Below are positions 45,898 through 58,722 of a stretch of DNA of 64,000 nt, piece by piece. This DNA is from Isoetes taiwanensis (taxonomy: Eukaryota > Streptophyta > Lycopodiopsida > Isoetales > Isoetaceae): positions 252,001-316,000 of the forward strand of contig JAJEKV010000198.1 in the NCBI GenBank assembly GCA_021234155.1, written 5' to 3'. Position 1 is the stretch's first letter; each line of letters begins with the position of its first letter. The notes below the pieces were generated by a model, which searched no databases, was not told the DNA's origin, and worked only from the letters and a program-made list of their open reading frames with translations. The translations under genes were made by a program, and so were the position numbers.

Positions 45898-46628
45898 TTC
45901 AGGTTTGGCCAAAAACTTTTTTGGAATTTTTTTTAGCATGATTTCCTAAGATTTCAAGGTTTTTAGTTGCCGGAAAATATTCCGATTATCCAAAAATTGC
46001 AGAAAATTAATTCGTTATGATTTTTGGGGCTTTGGGATTTCGTGGCTTGGTATCCATCCCAAGATTTCTTTTACTGCTATGCTGCTATCTCCCATGTTCG
46101 AATACAGGTAAAGAAGATCGTCTCCATTTAGAAAGTAATCCAGGCAGATGCCAGAGAAAGTCAGTCATAGCAGCAGATCCTTCGAGGTAGAGTCAGTGCG
46201 GTGACAGCCTCAACGACGGTAGATACGATGTTTACTTCTCGGCTACAAAAGCTAGAGCAACGCTCTGTAGCTCAGAAGCTGGGTGTACAGGAGCTACGAC
46301 CATCTGTATCCAAAATCTGTGATGGTATGCAGATGCAGGGTTTTTGTTTGAAGCGATGTAACTCTGTAGGTTTGGAGGTTCGATTTTGTTTTTAATCTTG
46401 ATCTTCCTCAGGGTATATGCATCGGGATTTGCTGCATCAAGAAACCCTAAGGTGAGCATTTGTTCCTTATCTTCACATGCATATTCTTATATTTGTGAAC
46501 CCCAGCTTAGGAAAATCTGTACTTGCTTTGTTTGTACAGCCTAGAAGTGCAACCCCATTAAGCTTTAGAATCTAATGCAGAACATGAGGGAACTTGAGTT
46601 TAACACCCTAAAGCTTCCATATCTTTTA
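45898..46628. other. Stretch between LINE and Helitron H5, nothing recognised
   Basis: No domain-bearing frame or array was seen. Confidence 0.4.
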
Positions 46629-49492
46629 TCTTATATTATAATGTTTTAGTGTATTGTTTGGATCCAGCCCTAGATCGAACGGCCCAGATTTTTGCCCTAG
46701 ATCGGACGGCCCAGATTTTAAGTTAAACTATTAACGGCCGAGATGCCTGCGGTTTCTTTTAGTCTTCTCGCTCTACAGAACCGTCTAAATTTTTTTTCAA
46801 GATGCCTAGGTTTTCTGGTTTTCTGCTGCTTGATGGCTATGTGAATCGTGGCCAATACTATTTTTCATGGCAACAATCAGCTCCCATGCTTGCAGATGTT
46901 CCGGTTTGCTCCTATCTCATCTGTTGTTTTGCTCTAAATGTTGATTTAAGGCTGTCAAAGATGATGATAATCGATCTGTAGAAGGCTCAACTGAGGTAGC
47001 CGTTTGTGGCTCAACATAAATAGCTGTCTGTTACCAATAGGTGATATCAAAATAGGGTGAAGCACGATTTTTTCAACCAGATTTGAAACATGCAAGAGCT
47101 TCAAGTTCTTTTTAGTGCTGCTTATTTTCATTTAGTACATCTTGTTTGCTTGCTTTATATGCTTGCTGAGCAGTATGTATACAACAGGATGACTGGATAA
47201 CGAGATCCAGTTCTTAGAATTATATAATTGTATGGTGGCTATGGTGCTACAATTACTGTGTGAGCACAGAAGGCATACTTCCAACAACTCTACTAGGAGG
47301 CGACAATACTCAGGTTCTAATGTATTTCTGATTCATATATTTATGATTCTTTCATGACATCACTGGGAACACTACTATATGCAGCTTTTTGTAGAATAAG
47401 TTTGTTGCATGATGGTACAAGACTTTGGCCAACAGAGAGAATAGACTGATAGTCATGAGCAGTCTTTTCATTTCATGGGGTTAGCCCAAAAATCTGGCTG
47501 TGTTGCTCAGGCCGCCTTCTATCTCTAACTCTTATTTCCAGCATTGTTTTTTTGCTTTGCATATAGCCATAGGCGTAGCCAACCACATGCCACTCTTGAC
47601 CACAGCCATCCCACATTGAATAATAACAACGTGGCATGTCTATTAGAGATTGTGCCTTCTGTCCTTAGAGCTTTTTCATGCATTGAAAGCCTCATGCAAT
47701 TGTATATTAGATTTGACTGCATAGTTTCATTTGTACAAGTTGTAGATACACACTCATGAGAATTGCATAAAATAGAATAGAATATGGTGATAATAAAGAA
47801 GCTACATATCTCAGATTCCATGTGATCTCCATGTGCATTTCTTTTACGTTATTGAGCAGAATCTCGCTTTTTCTGCTTTTAGATAATTTGCCTTTTTTAT
47901 TCATCAAGCAAACCTACTTTTCCAGGTGCTCATTCAAGATATGATGGATGATGGGCTAACAGCACTGATAAATGTGGTGATCATTCCTTGCATTTTGAGT
48001 AATATATCATGATATAAATCAACATAAATGTGACAATCGAGGAGTAAGACCGAAAAAAGGATGTGCATAGGCTATGATGTTTATTGTACAGGTTGGATTT
48101 GAAGTTTAAAAGGGGGTAGCAGAAATAAGATAATGATGATGCACTCTTTAAGATAAGGAGTTGAAAACTTAAGAGCATTACGCTGACATGTTTGCAGTGG
48201 GATGGTTTTGGCCAGGTAGGTTTATAGATGTTTAGATAGTAGATAATTAGCTCTGTCAATTGCTCCAGTATACGTTAATAGAAGATCTGCTTCCTAAGAA
48301 GATCTGCTTCCTAAGTGCTCGATTATAGCAGCTACATAGCCATGGCATTGAAGATTTAAGGTGCATTTAGGCTGCTACTGAGATACATGGAATACAAATT
48401 ATCCAGTTATATTGGTTTGCATATGGAAATGTTGCGGTAAGCAGCGGAATTTTATAACTAGCATATAAGATCATGCTGGAGTTCTTGATATGAAGGAATT
48501 AAGCTAAGGATTTTATGAGATGGGAGATATGCAGATGGAAATTTATGAACATGCTGGTTAACTTATAAAAGTGGCTCTCAATGATTCCTTATCTTGGTTA
48601 AAATCTTTGTCTCAAGTTTTTGTTTTTATGTCATCCACATCCAACAATCTTATCACAATCAACCAGTGAATGTAGATATCATAGATGTTATGCTGAAAGC
48701 TTGAGAGAGAGTTCGACAGGTTGCATTTTGAGACAATGATATTGTAAATTGCAGTTCAATCGACTGTACAATATTTGAGATTCTATATGCACAAATATAC
48801 ATCTTCTATGCCCCTTCAATGTGATGTATATTTTACGAGATGCATGATGAACAATGAAACAAATGCCTTAAGTCAAGAATGCCAATATAGAAGCAAAAAT
48901 AAAGAATGAACAATAAAATAAATGCCTTAAGACAAGAATGCCAATATAGAAGCAAAAACAAAGAGTTCTTAATCGATTGAGGGATCAATGTGAATACAAA
49001 CTTTGATATGAGGGATCAATGTGAATACAAACTTTGATATGCACAATCAGTGCCTAAGGAACATGTCCCTATAATAATGTACATTCTAGAAAAGAAATCC
49101 ATGAACCTCACGTCCCAATAGTAATTTAAATTCTAGAAAAGAAAACCATGAGGAACACGTCCCTATAATAATGTACATTCTAGAAAAGAAATCCATGAAA
49201 CTCACATCCCAAATAATAACCATAACTGCTTTGTATAATGAAAGTGGGCATGCCATAGAGAATGTTTTAGCAACTGAACTAGAACTATATGCAACCAAAC
49301 AATATTATCTCAATACCCTTTTTAGTCTAGATCATTACATTCAAAGACTAGAGCAATACATTACATGCATGTTTTATTAAACCTAAATTCGATTTTGACT
49401 CTTTAGACTCTTACGACCTATACAAACTGTCACGAGTTTAAAAATTTACACGTTTTAAAGTTATGCCCAGCAACGCTGGGCACTATAACTAG
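46629..49492 (+). mobile_element. Helitron H5, 2.9 kb, non-autonomous
   Basis: The 5' end TCTTATATTATAATG follows A46628. The 3' hairpin GCCCAGCAACGCTGGGC (49464-49480) is followed by ACTATAA and CTAG (49489-49492), then T49493. The 5' subterminal region has two GACGGCCCAGATTT-like motifs as in H4. There is no homopurine tract, no Rep/helicase and no recognised captured gene. The 3' third carries several tandem duplications. Confidence 0.87.
48283..49210 (+). repeat. Cluster of small tandem duplications in H5
   Basis: Four separate two-copy repeats: an 18-bp GAAGATCTGCTTCCTAAG unit near 48283, a unit of about 58 bp near 48850-48965, a 31-bp unit near 48980-49040, and a unit of about 40 bp with CATTCTAGAAAAGAAATCC near 49080-49200. 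Confidence 0.75.
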
Positions 49493-51450
49493 TGGCCATC
49501 ATAATTTCTAATTGCGCTAGCACCAAACCATACACAATCTTCGTTTGTGCAATCTATGGAGGCAAACTAGCATACACAATGCATTTTCTTTCGCGAGCTA
49601 ACTAATATAATCTGCTTTTTGTTTATTCAAGCTTCTTTTGTGCAATTTGTAGAGGCAAACTTGCACAATGCATTTCCTTTGATGAGTTGCTATTGCTTTA
49701 TTATTGTTCATCTAAGTCCAAAGAATCTATTACACAATGGCACTAAGTATTTAAACAGGCATAAAAGGCTAGAAATGTGAGGCCAAAATTCAGAGATGTC
49801 TGGCTTTCAGGGGCAATGATACGTTTGTACAGAGCACTACATTTTGGTAATTAGTACCTCTCAAATTGTAAGTCCTTGATGCTTCTGCTTTATGTTAAGA
49901 AGCCCCATGACATTTTGGTCATTCAAGTTGTATCCTTGATACATCTACGTGATCTGCTTGAAGAAATGTTTGCATCAGTAGCTAATTGTTTGTTGCTTGA
50001 TTTATCCTTCATCAGGTGTGCTGCAAGCTGATATCTTCAGAGCATATGGGTTAGCAGGAAGCGTACAAGTTCTGCTTGCTCCAAACCATGAGGTGGGCAT
50101 TTTCTGTTCCTTATCTTCTATAAGTTGCCCAGAAAGTGACATGTAGCTAAAGCTCAGCAAGACCATCTTCATCAAAGTAGATCTTTCGAGCTTCATATCT
50201 TTACCCCGTATGCTTTGTGATGCCTTTCTACACAATTGACATGATAGATGCACATCCTTGCTAAGGTAGAAAATCCAAATCTCTTTTGTGCACGACTGTC
50301 TATCTATTTATAGCGACATTTTGATGTACCATTTTGATGCATTGTTAGTCTGCTTAGCATTGCTATATCTTGCCTAACATGAGGATACCTTGCACTATCT
50401 GCTCTTGCATGCATGTCAAGTTCAAGAGAAGGTAAAGCATTTTCAAGCTGTGGTACACATTTGAATCATGCCATTAACAGGTTCAAGTTGTACATGCGTG
50501 ACTTCTTTGGTTAAGCCCTAGGACATGATAAAAGTTGATGCTATCTTTTACTATCTTTTACTTCCTGCACTAAATTTATGCCTATTTTCAAAAGATGGCA
50601 TATTGTCATCTCGCCAAATATTCTTATTCTCAGTTTGTAATATTTTTTTTGGCCTCATTTATTAAGTTTTAACTTCTCTACAACTTTTCCTTGAGCTTTC
50701 AGGGATTCCTTGATAAGTAACGAATATGTGAAATATCAAATTTACGTTTGCTATATCATTGTGCCATGTACAATTTTGATTTGAATTTGTCTGTTGTGGG
50801 TGATAGCTTGGTCTATCAAGTGGCCTGAAGTGCAATATGTTCAGGTATATGCAGTATGGTGATGGCTAGCTATGACCAGCATGGTGAAGTCTCACTCTTC
50901 CCATACAATAAGATTGCAATCTTGCATTCTGACCAATGATGTGAAATGATGAATTTGTCTATTTTCAAGAAGCATTCTCAGAAGATCATAGTGAATATAG
51001 AGTTATGCTTGGATGTTCACAAGCTTCTGCCAGAACATTCTGTCGGCTACTAAGAAGTGTACATGTTGGTTTTTATCCTTCTCCTTTAATTGAGACTTGG
51101 GCACTGAATGTTTAGCGTGTTCTTTGAAGGAATTTTGTATCTTGGAAGGGGATTGCCATCTCCTTTCTTAGCTTGTGCAAAATATGGGAGCAAAAGGAGT
51201 TCCTTTTTCGAGCAGGTAGCCTGTCATTATCTCTGATTGTTTGTTCCTTTTTCAAGCAAGTAGCCTGTCACTATCTCTGATTGTCTTTATATTTACTTAT
51301 GTCTTCCGCATTAATTTAAACCATCTTTTCTCTTAGTCTATCTTCAACGATTAAGTAGAATGATTGTTTTCTAAGGCACTTTTTATCAGGATAGTCCTCT
51401 CCGTTTTAACATGCTATATTTTATTTTGCCAGGGAAGCACACTATGTAGG
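49493..51450. other. AT-rich stretch, nothing recognised
   Basis: Only short frames without domains. A near-duplicate pair (AGCAGGTAGCCTGTCATTAT and AGCAAGTAGCCTGTCACTAT) lies near 51213 and 51255. Confidence 0.4.
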
Positions 51451-52687
51451 GTCTGTGGGCTGGTGATAATTTTGGAATCCAGCTAGCAAAAAATCAGAAT
51501 TTAATTTCGTACAATGTATTTATTACGAATTTATGAATGTCTTGTCACTGCAAAAGCACCCCCCGACTTCTAATTGCCACATCGGGAGGAGGACAGGCCC
51601 AAAGTCCATTCGTCAATTTTGCTCCGCGTTCTCAACCGCAGCTTCTCGGCCACGTCCCAACTGCAACAGATCAAAACTCGGCCCCCAAAACGCAAACCCT
51701 TCCTGAACCTGGCAACCTACAGGGTTTACGTTTCAGAGGCCCTCTCCATGTCAGATTCGGCTGGGACATTGCGCCGTGTCTTGACGTGGAGTGGGGCTGT
51801 TGTCGCCAGAGCATGGACCCTAAAATCCCCCCCGGAGGCTGGACGGGCAACCTCCCTAGGGTAATTTCGCCATTCCAGACGACTTGGCGAAGTCGATTTG
51901 CCATTCTGGAGCCTCCCCGATGCTCGAATGACAAAACACTTTGGTTTCTACAGGACGCTCCACGGTTTGAAAAGTTTCCCCGGACCGATCTTGAAATCAT
52001 TTGGACCTTCCTGAAGAAGGGCCCCTGAATGGAGGATCCAACGGTCGGATAGGGGAACCGGGCTCCGAGAGGGTGGTCATTAGCGTACTGCCCACCGTGG
52101 GAGCGCTGCCAGGAAAGACTGTCTCGGGAAGGTTTTTGGATCCCGCCTTTTGGGGTCCGGATTCTCCCCTCTTGTGAGGCAGTCATGCAAGGTCCTGGCC
52201 TCGTTTGACTTGGGGAAGGGTGCCAGCTCGGTTGCCCCACAACGGGATGCCCCGATCGTTTTAATTGCAAAAATTCCAAAAATTGGTCTGTGGGCTTGTG
52301 ATAATTTTGGAATCCAGTTGGCAAAAAATCAGAATTTAATTTCGTACAATGCATTAATTACGAATTTATGAATGTCTTATCACTGCAAAAGCGCCCCCCG
52401 ACTTCTAATTGCCACATCGGGAGGAGGACAGGCCCAAAGTCTGTTCCTCAATTTTGCTCCGCGTTCTCAACCGCAGCTTCTCGGCCACGTCCCAACTGCA
52501 ACAGACCAAAACTCGGCCCCCAAAACACAAACCCTTCATGAACCTGGCAACCCACATGGTATATGTTTCAGGGCCCTCACCATGTCCGATTCGGCCGGGA
52601 CCTTGCGCCGTGTCTTGACATGGAGTGGGGCTGTTGACGCCAGAGCATGGACCCTAAAATCCCCACGGAAGCTGCTTGCCCCAAAAG
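51451..52687 (-). repeat. Satellite array, left block, inverted relative to the right block
   Basis: Two units starting GTCTGTGGGC at 51451 and 52286 (period about 835 bp). They include GTCACTGCAAAAGC, TTCTAATTGCCACATCGGGA and GACTTGGCGAAGTCG, the reverse complements of motifs in the array at 59286-64000. The second unit stops at GCTTGCCCCAAAAG, where the truncated Copia LTR begins. Long frames here are not genes. Confidence 0.85.
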
Positions 52688-53157
52688 TAGTTAGCTATAA
52701 CAACTATTATAATAAAGGAAGGAAGGAAGGAAGAAATTTTAACGCACGGAACCCAATCGGGTTAAGGCAAACAAGGATTTCAAGATCACCTATATCAGTC
52801 ATTCAAACCATTGAATAACTTAGAATTGCGTTTCACAATACATATTTCCTTTCATTATGTCCGATAGCCCAAGCTTGTTCACATCGATCAACTTCCGGAA
52901 CTGCCTGTACTCACCATATATCTGTATACTCATTTAATTAATTTATAGAGGCCGGACACGGCCGCTTAGGCACCAATCCGGCCACTTAGAAGTCTCAGCA
53001 TATCCATATCTCCTGTTATAGAAATATGTCTGACTTGAAATATGCTTGGCTCCAAATAATAATCCTGCCAATGTATCTCTGAAGCAATAGGTTAAACAAT
53101 TATGACCATTGACCATTGCATTATACCTTTGCATTTCAATATAGCCTAAGGTCGTCA

Positions 53158-55082
53158 TCTTATATTATAATGTTATACCGTAAGTCTTGGATTGGATCAA
53201 GCCCTAATTTGAATGGTCGAGATCATCAAGGTGCATCCAAAGGCCGAGATTTCTCGCACAACTTCATACCACCGTGATCGGTCATGTTTTGATCTCTTAT
53301 GGGGAAAGGGTAAAGGAAAAGGGGGGGAAAAGGAAAAGGGAGGAGGAAAGAGAGAACATGAAGGGACAAAAAGGCACGAAAAAAAAGGAAAGTGAGAAAG
53401 GGAAAAGGGTGGGAATCCGAGAAAAATGTATGGGAAAAGGGAAAGGGAAAGAAAAAATCAAAAGGGAGGGGAGGATGGAACCTGAGAAAAGGGCATGAGA
53501 AAAAGGGGAAGAGGTAAAGGGAAAAAGGGAAGGGAAAATGTCATAGGAAAAAGGAAAAGCGTGGGGGAAAGGGTGAGGAATGGGAAAACAAAGAAAAAAA
53601 AGAGCATGGAAAAAGGTAAGGGAAAAAGAGCATGGGAAAAGGGAGAAAAAGGGAAAGGGTATGACAAGAAAAAAAGGGAAGGGAAAAACGGCATGCAAAA
53701 GGAAAATAGAGAGGGAAAGGAAAGGGAAAAAAAGCACCGAGAGAAGGAAAAAAGTGAAAGGTTGGAAAGATGAGGAAAAAGGTCAAGGAAAAGAGGGAAC
53801 GAGAAAAGGATGGAGGGAAGGGAAGGGAAAAAGGGAAAGTGAAAGAAGAAAGAAAAAAGGAGCGGCAAATGAGGAAATAGAACCTAGAAAAAGGCCATTA
53901 GATTAAGGGAAGAGGGAAATGGGAAAAGGAAGGGGGAAAGGGCATGAGAAAAAAGGAAGAGGAAAAGGGTGAAGAAAGGGAAAAAAAGGAAGCGAAAAAT
54001 AGACATGGAAAAAAGGAAAGGGGGGAAAGTTAAAGGGAAAGGGTGGGGGAAAAGAGGAAAACGGAAAGGAAAAAGTCCATTAGGAAAAGGGAAAAGAAAA
54101 AAGGCTGAGAAAAGGAAAAGAGGGAAATGGCCCCAAACGGAGGAAAAGGGAAGGGGAAAAGGGGAATAGGAAAAGGGTGGGGAGCAAGGAATTGAAAAAG
54201 AGAAAGAGGAAGGGGAAAAGGGCACGGGAAAAAAGGGAAGAGGAGAGGGAAAAAGAGCATGGGAAAAGAAAAAAAAAAAAAAAAAGGAAAAGGGAAAGTG
54301 GAAAAGAGGGACACATAAAAAAAGTGGAGAAAATGGAATGGAAAGAGGCATAGTGAAAGAGAAAATGAAAAGACGGGGGAAAGGAAAGGGAAAAAGGGCA
54401 CGGGGAAAAGCGAATGAGTGGCGAAAGAATAGAAAAAGGAAGGGAAATGGAAAATAAAAAGGAAGGCAGAAAGGGAGAAAGGGAAGGGAAAATGGGCACG
54501 AGGAAAAGGGGAGAGGGAAAGAGGGAAATGGGAAAAGAGAAGCAGAAAATGGCAAGAGATAAGGAGGAAGAGGATGGGGAAAGGAAGAAAAGGCGCACAT
54601 GAAAAGGTGGAGAAAAGAGAACGAAAAAAGGGCATGGGAAAAGAAAGGGAAAGTAAAAAGGGAAAGGAAAATGAAGGGGAAAAGAAAAGGAAAAAATGGG
54701 AAGGGCGGAGAAATGATGAAAAGGGAAGGGAAAAAGTCTGTCAGAAAAAAGGGAAGGGAAAAGGGGAAAAAGAAAAGGAAGGGAAGAGAAGGGAGAAGGG
54801 GGTAAAAAAATGAAAAAAGAGAGAAGGAAAAGGGAAGATGTGTAAAAATGGGAAAAGGAAAAAGGTAAGTGTGTTGGGAAACGAGGGAAAAGGGAAATGC
54901 AAGATAAAGCAAAAGGCAAAGGGAAGAGGAAGAGTGTCGAATGCACAAAAACCGTTTAAAGCTCAGCAACGCTGGACTTGGTTTCTATTATATTAGATTT
55001 ATGAAAAAGAGTCTGAGCTGAACAGGTTTTCATCCAAACAAGTTCCCAACTTATGCCCAGCAACGCTGGGCACCATTACTAG
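53158..55082 (+). mobile_element. Helitron H1, 1.9 kb, inserted in the Copia LTR
   Basis: The 5' end TCTTATATTATAATG follows A53157. The 3' hairpin GCCCAGCAACGCTGGGC is followed by ACCATTA and CTAG (55079-55082), then T55083. The interior is a homopurine tract (53292-54950). An imperfect subterminal hairpin lies near 54962-54978. Removing it joins GGTCGTCA to TCATAAATATG, exactly the sequence of the other LTR at 59171-59189. No target duplication, as expected for Helitrons. Confidence 0.93.
53292..54950. repeat. Homopurine tract in H1, 1.7 kb
   Basis: Almost pure A and G with scattered CATG and C, the longest such tract in the window. Its long Phe/Ser/Pro-rich and Lys/Glu/Gly-rich open frames are artefacts. 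Confidence 0.88.
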
Positions 55083-55200
55083 TCATAAATATGTTTATCA
55101 GACTAATAACATTTAATCCATCATCACAGGTCAGTGATCAAGCACAGGGTCTTTGATAGGTCTAAGGATTTGCATGACATTTTCGATCATTCCCCTTTCA

Positions 55201-55214
55201 TGCAAATTTCCTCT
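55201..55214 (-). promoter_or_regulatory. Polypurine tract of the Copia element
   Basis: The minus strand reads GCATGAAAGGGGAA immediately before the 3' LTR start TGATCG. A second similar run lies about 50 bp upstream. Confidence 0.65.
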
Positions 55215-55276
55215 GATTTTTTCCAGTTCTGAATGACATATTCTATCCTTCCCCTTTCATGCAAGTTTCCTCTGAA

Positions 55277-55678
55277 TTATTCCAGGTCTGAAACTCCGAA
55301 CTTCAGCTTAAATTTCTGAAACTTCAACTCTGACAGTCCTTTGATCAAAACATCTGCAACCTGTTCTTGAGTAGAAATGTGTTCAACTGTTATAACTCCT
55401 TTGGCCACCATTTCCCTTATGAAATGCACATGTAACTCTATATGCTTTGTTCTTTGATGTAGTATAGGATTCCTAGTTATAGCTATGCAGCTCAAACTAT
55501 CTGAATATAGGACTGTAGAATTCACCTGGGGGATCTTAAGCTCATGTAAAAGGCGTCTTACCCATATTATTTCTTTTGCAGCAAGAGTAGTGGCATTGTA
55601 TTCAGCTTCTGTGGTAGACATTGCTACACTGGATTGCTTCTTGCTTTTCCATGCAACAGCACCACCAGCATTAGGCAA
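55277..55678 (-). pseudogene. Copia RNase H domain
   Basis: Open for 133 codons: GGAVAWKSKKQSSVAMSTTE, EAEYNATTLAAKEIIWV, LYSDSLSCIAI, then HQRTKHIELHVHFIREMV. This is the standard Copia RNase H with its Asp (YSDS) and Glu (TEAEY) positions intact. It ends at the polyprotein C-terminus. Upstream, the first Asp-containing strand and the link to RT are disrupted. Confidence 0.85.
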
Positions 55679-55732
55679 AATCCAGATGTGGACTTCCTTG
55701 CAGTTTATATCACTGTCGCAGTCAGCATCAGC

Positions 55733-57015
55733 CTACCTTGTCAATGTCAGATCCTTGCTGTTGAATATGAGGCCATGCTCCTTTGTGAGTTTAAGATATC
55801 TCAGCACTCTTTTTGCTATGATCCAATGCTGATATCTAGGGTTGTTACAAAACCTGCTTAACAGACTTACAGTAAATGCAATATCTGCCCTTGAACAATT
55901 TGAAACGAACAACAAGCATCCAATTAACTCTCTATAAGGGACATTTGCCATGTTTGCCACTTCAGCTTGATTCTTAGGACTCATGTCACTGAATAATTTT
56001 AATCCTTGCACGATTGGTGTTCTGGCTGTGTTACACTCTAGCATATGAAAACATTTCAGCATACCTTCAATATTACTTGTTTGAGTGATTTGCAAGAGAT
56101 TTTTGACTTTTCTCGTGTGATCTCCATACCTAAGAACTTCTTCAGAGTCCCTAAATCTGTCATCTTAAATTTGCTGGTTAGTATGAATTTGCAATGCTCT
56201 AAAATCTCAATATTGCTGGGTATAAGAATGTTATCATCAATATACAGGGCCAAAATGTAAAATTGACTTCCCTTGTTCAAAATGTAAATATTACCATCAT
56301 TCTGGAACTTTGTGAAGCTTTGCTACTGCAAGTACTCGTCAATACATTTGTACCACATCCGAGGAGATTGCTTAAGCCCATATACTGCTCGCTTAAGTTT
56401 CCAAACATGTTCTTCTCCTTTGGTTTCAAAACCTGGTGCCTGTCTCATGTAGATCTCCTCATCTAATTCTGCATTTAGGAATGCAGTACTCACATCCACG
56501 TGATGTACTTCCAGTTCATGTGCATTTGCAAATGCTACCAAAACCCGGATGCTAGTCAGTTTAACTATTGGTGAAAATGTTCCATCATAGTCCATCCCTT
56601 TCCTTTGAGTAAAACCTTATGCAACCAATCTTGCCCTAAACTTTTGTTCTCCATTTAGGCCTGCTTTAATTTTGTAAACCCACTTGCTTCCTCGCACATT
56701 CTTGCCAGCTGGTCTCTTAACTACTTCATACGTTTGGGTTCTGTCAAAGGCAAGCATTTCTTCTTTCATGGCCTCCATCCACATGTCAGCATTTTCTGAT
56801 TTAGCTGCTTCATCAAAGCATCTAGGCAGCCCTGGTTCTATTATTGCCATTATCTGATGTATGTCTAAAACTTCATTTTGCAATCTTTTGCTTTTTCCAG
56901 CATCAATTCTGCCATAGGCTTCATGATCCAGCTCAATGCCCTCTTTAAGCTTTTCTATTTCTGTTTTTCTTTTCTTCCTCTCTATATTTACAACGATATC
57001 ATCATTTTTGCTCAT
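55733..57015 (-). pseudogene. Copia reverse transcriptase, broken
   Basis: Starts with the RVT_2 entry (MWMEAMKEEMLAFD, KWVYKIKAG, FRARLVA), then a stop near 56617. Next come TFSPIVKLTSIRVLVAFAN, VHHVDVSTAFLNAELDEEIY and VYGLKQSPRMWYKCIDEYL to 56323. The catalytic strand ILALYIDDNILIPS (YIDD) is in another frame (56280-56056). A final piece (NVPYRELIGCLLFVSNCSRA, SRFCNNPRYQHW) ends near 55733. At least three frame breaks occur. It would copy the element RNA. Confidence 0.85.
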
Positions 57016-58038
57016 CCCTCCTGCAAATTCGTCCTGTGCTTGTGGTTATGTCTGCATCATCCTTTGAGTATTCTGCATTTCTCAAGTTCCCATTCCATAA
57101 TTCTTCAGGAATTTTACCTTTAATACTAGCTGATGGAAGTTTATTTTGAATAAGCACAACAGTTTTGACCGCTTCATCCCAAAGAAAATTAGGCATACCT
57201 GATTGTTTAAGCATTGAATGTACAACATCAAGAATTGTCATGTTCTTCCTTTCTGCTACTCCGTTCTGTTGTGGTGTAAATCTGCATGTTAGTTGTCTTC
57301 TAATGCCTCGATCCCTGCAGTATTTTATGAAGGCTCCTGATAGAAATTCCCCACCTCTATCAGACCTAACACATTTAATTTTTCTTCCCGTTTGCCTTTC
57401 AACCTCCTGCTCAAATATTTTGTATGCCTCAAATGCTTGATCTTTACGTCTAAGTACATAGCATTTTATTTTCCGAGAATAGTCATCTATAAACGTGATA
57501 AAGTATTTTTTGCCAGTCATGCTAGTTACGTTGATTGGACCACATAGATCAGTATGGATTAAATCCAGGATTCCACTTGCCCTTTTAGTGGATTTCTGAA
57601 ATTTCTGCCTTGTATGTTTGCCCAACATACACCCTTCACATACAATTTTTCATTGTTCTCACATTCTCCTACAAGCATATTGTGTCTGATCATGTACTGT
57701 AAATTATTTATGTGAGTGTGGCCTAGCCTCTCATGCCACCTCCTGATAGTTGGTATTGACAACAAATTAATAGAACCATCCAGTTGAACATTATCAAGAG
57801 CAAAAAGATTTCCAAATCTTCTGGCAAGAAATTTCAATTCATCCTTTAAATAAATTTTACAATGGCTTTTCTCAAAACAAACTTTGTAGCCCAAGTCTAC
57901 AAGTTGACTAACAGAAATTAAATTTCTGATGATGGACGGAACACACAAGACATTCCTAAGCTCTACTGGTTCTCCTGATATGTCAAAAATTTCAAGCATT
58001 CCTGCAACTTCTACTTTCTGCAAATCACCATTCCCCAT
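57002..58038 (-). pseudogene. Copia pre-integrase and integrase
   Basis: 58038-57559 has the protease tail and pre-integrase domain (VLCVPSIIRNLISVSQLVDL, then RRWHERLGHTHINNL, the HH half of the zinc finger). 57628-57002 has the core with D in LIHTDLCGPI, D in CVRSDRGGEF and E in NGVAERKN, an intact DDE triad, and LWDEAVKTVVLIQNKLP. The two frames overlap with a shift near 57600. The integrase C-terminal region is shortened by an internal deletion after IPEELWNG. Confidence 0.88.
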
Positions 58039-58241
58039 TTGGACATAACTGGACCCCTTTCCTTCAAGTTCCTTTAAATTGTTTTGATTCTTGATTACTG
58101 ATCTTTCAGTCTTGAATCTAAAACAAGTAAATCATTTTTAGTGGTAGCTCCATTAACAAACAATGTCTTTGAAATTTCAGATTTTACCTCTAAATTTTCG
58201 TCCAGCTCTTCTTGTCCTTTATCAACAAGGTTATCAAATTT

Positions 58242-58706
58242 CTAGAAAAATTCAACGATGTTATCATTTTCATGGAATGTCAAATTCCTCAATTCCCTAT
58301 CCAACACATCAAGTTGAGACGAGGTTTCGTTCTCATATGTTTCAATGAGATACTTCCAAATAGCACGATGGCTCATCCCTCTCACTTTTAACGAAATACT
58401 TGATCCAAGTTTAACTGTTATAATGCTCTTTGCTTCAATTAGCGTAGCAGTTACATCTTCTTCACAACATGTTACCTCAGTGGTATCTTGACCTTCCTTT
58501 GAGCTTGAACTTGTAGCAGTAATGATGACAGCCTTGTTCCTGCCGCTCCTTCTACTTGTCTGCTCCACTTGCTCAGCATCTCCTGCAACATACATCCACA
58601 GGCCTTCCAATACCTCTTTGATTTTCTCCTTCCATACGTGAAATCCCCTTGTTCCTTTAAAGACATCCACAGCACTTAGCAATGAAGCCCCAAGTCTGGT
58701 AGACAT
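58242..58706 (-). pseudogene. Copia gag, C-terminally deleted
   Basis: Begins just inside the primer-binding site with MSTRLGASLLSAVDVFKG and reads through FHVWKEKIKEVLEGLWMYV and RAIWKYLIETYENETSSQLD. These are typical of Copia gag (UBN2-like). The zinc knuckle and most of the protease, expected between here and 58038, are missing. Confidence 0.8.
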
Positions 58707-58708
58707 TG

Positions 58709-58720
58709 GCTCTGATACCA
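58709..58720 (-). promoter_or_regulatory. Copia primer-binding site (tRNA-iMet)
   Basis: The minus strand reads TGGTATCAGAGC, two bases after the LTR end, as in most plant Copia elements. Confidence 0.92.
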
Positions 58721-58722
58721 AA

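Larger units (their letters stand above)
52688..55200 (-). repeat. 3' LTR of the Copia element, truncated, interrupted by Helitron H1
   Basis: LTR sequence covers 52688-53157 and 55083-55200. The minus-strand start is TGATCGAAAATG (55200). Compared with the 5' LTR it has an extra segment of about 43 bp with a GGAA run near 52718-52770. It loses homology at 52688, before the CA end. Confidence 0.88.
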
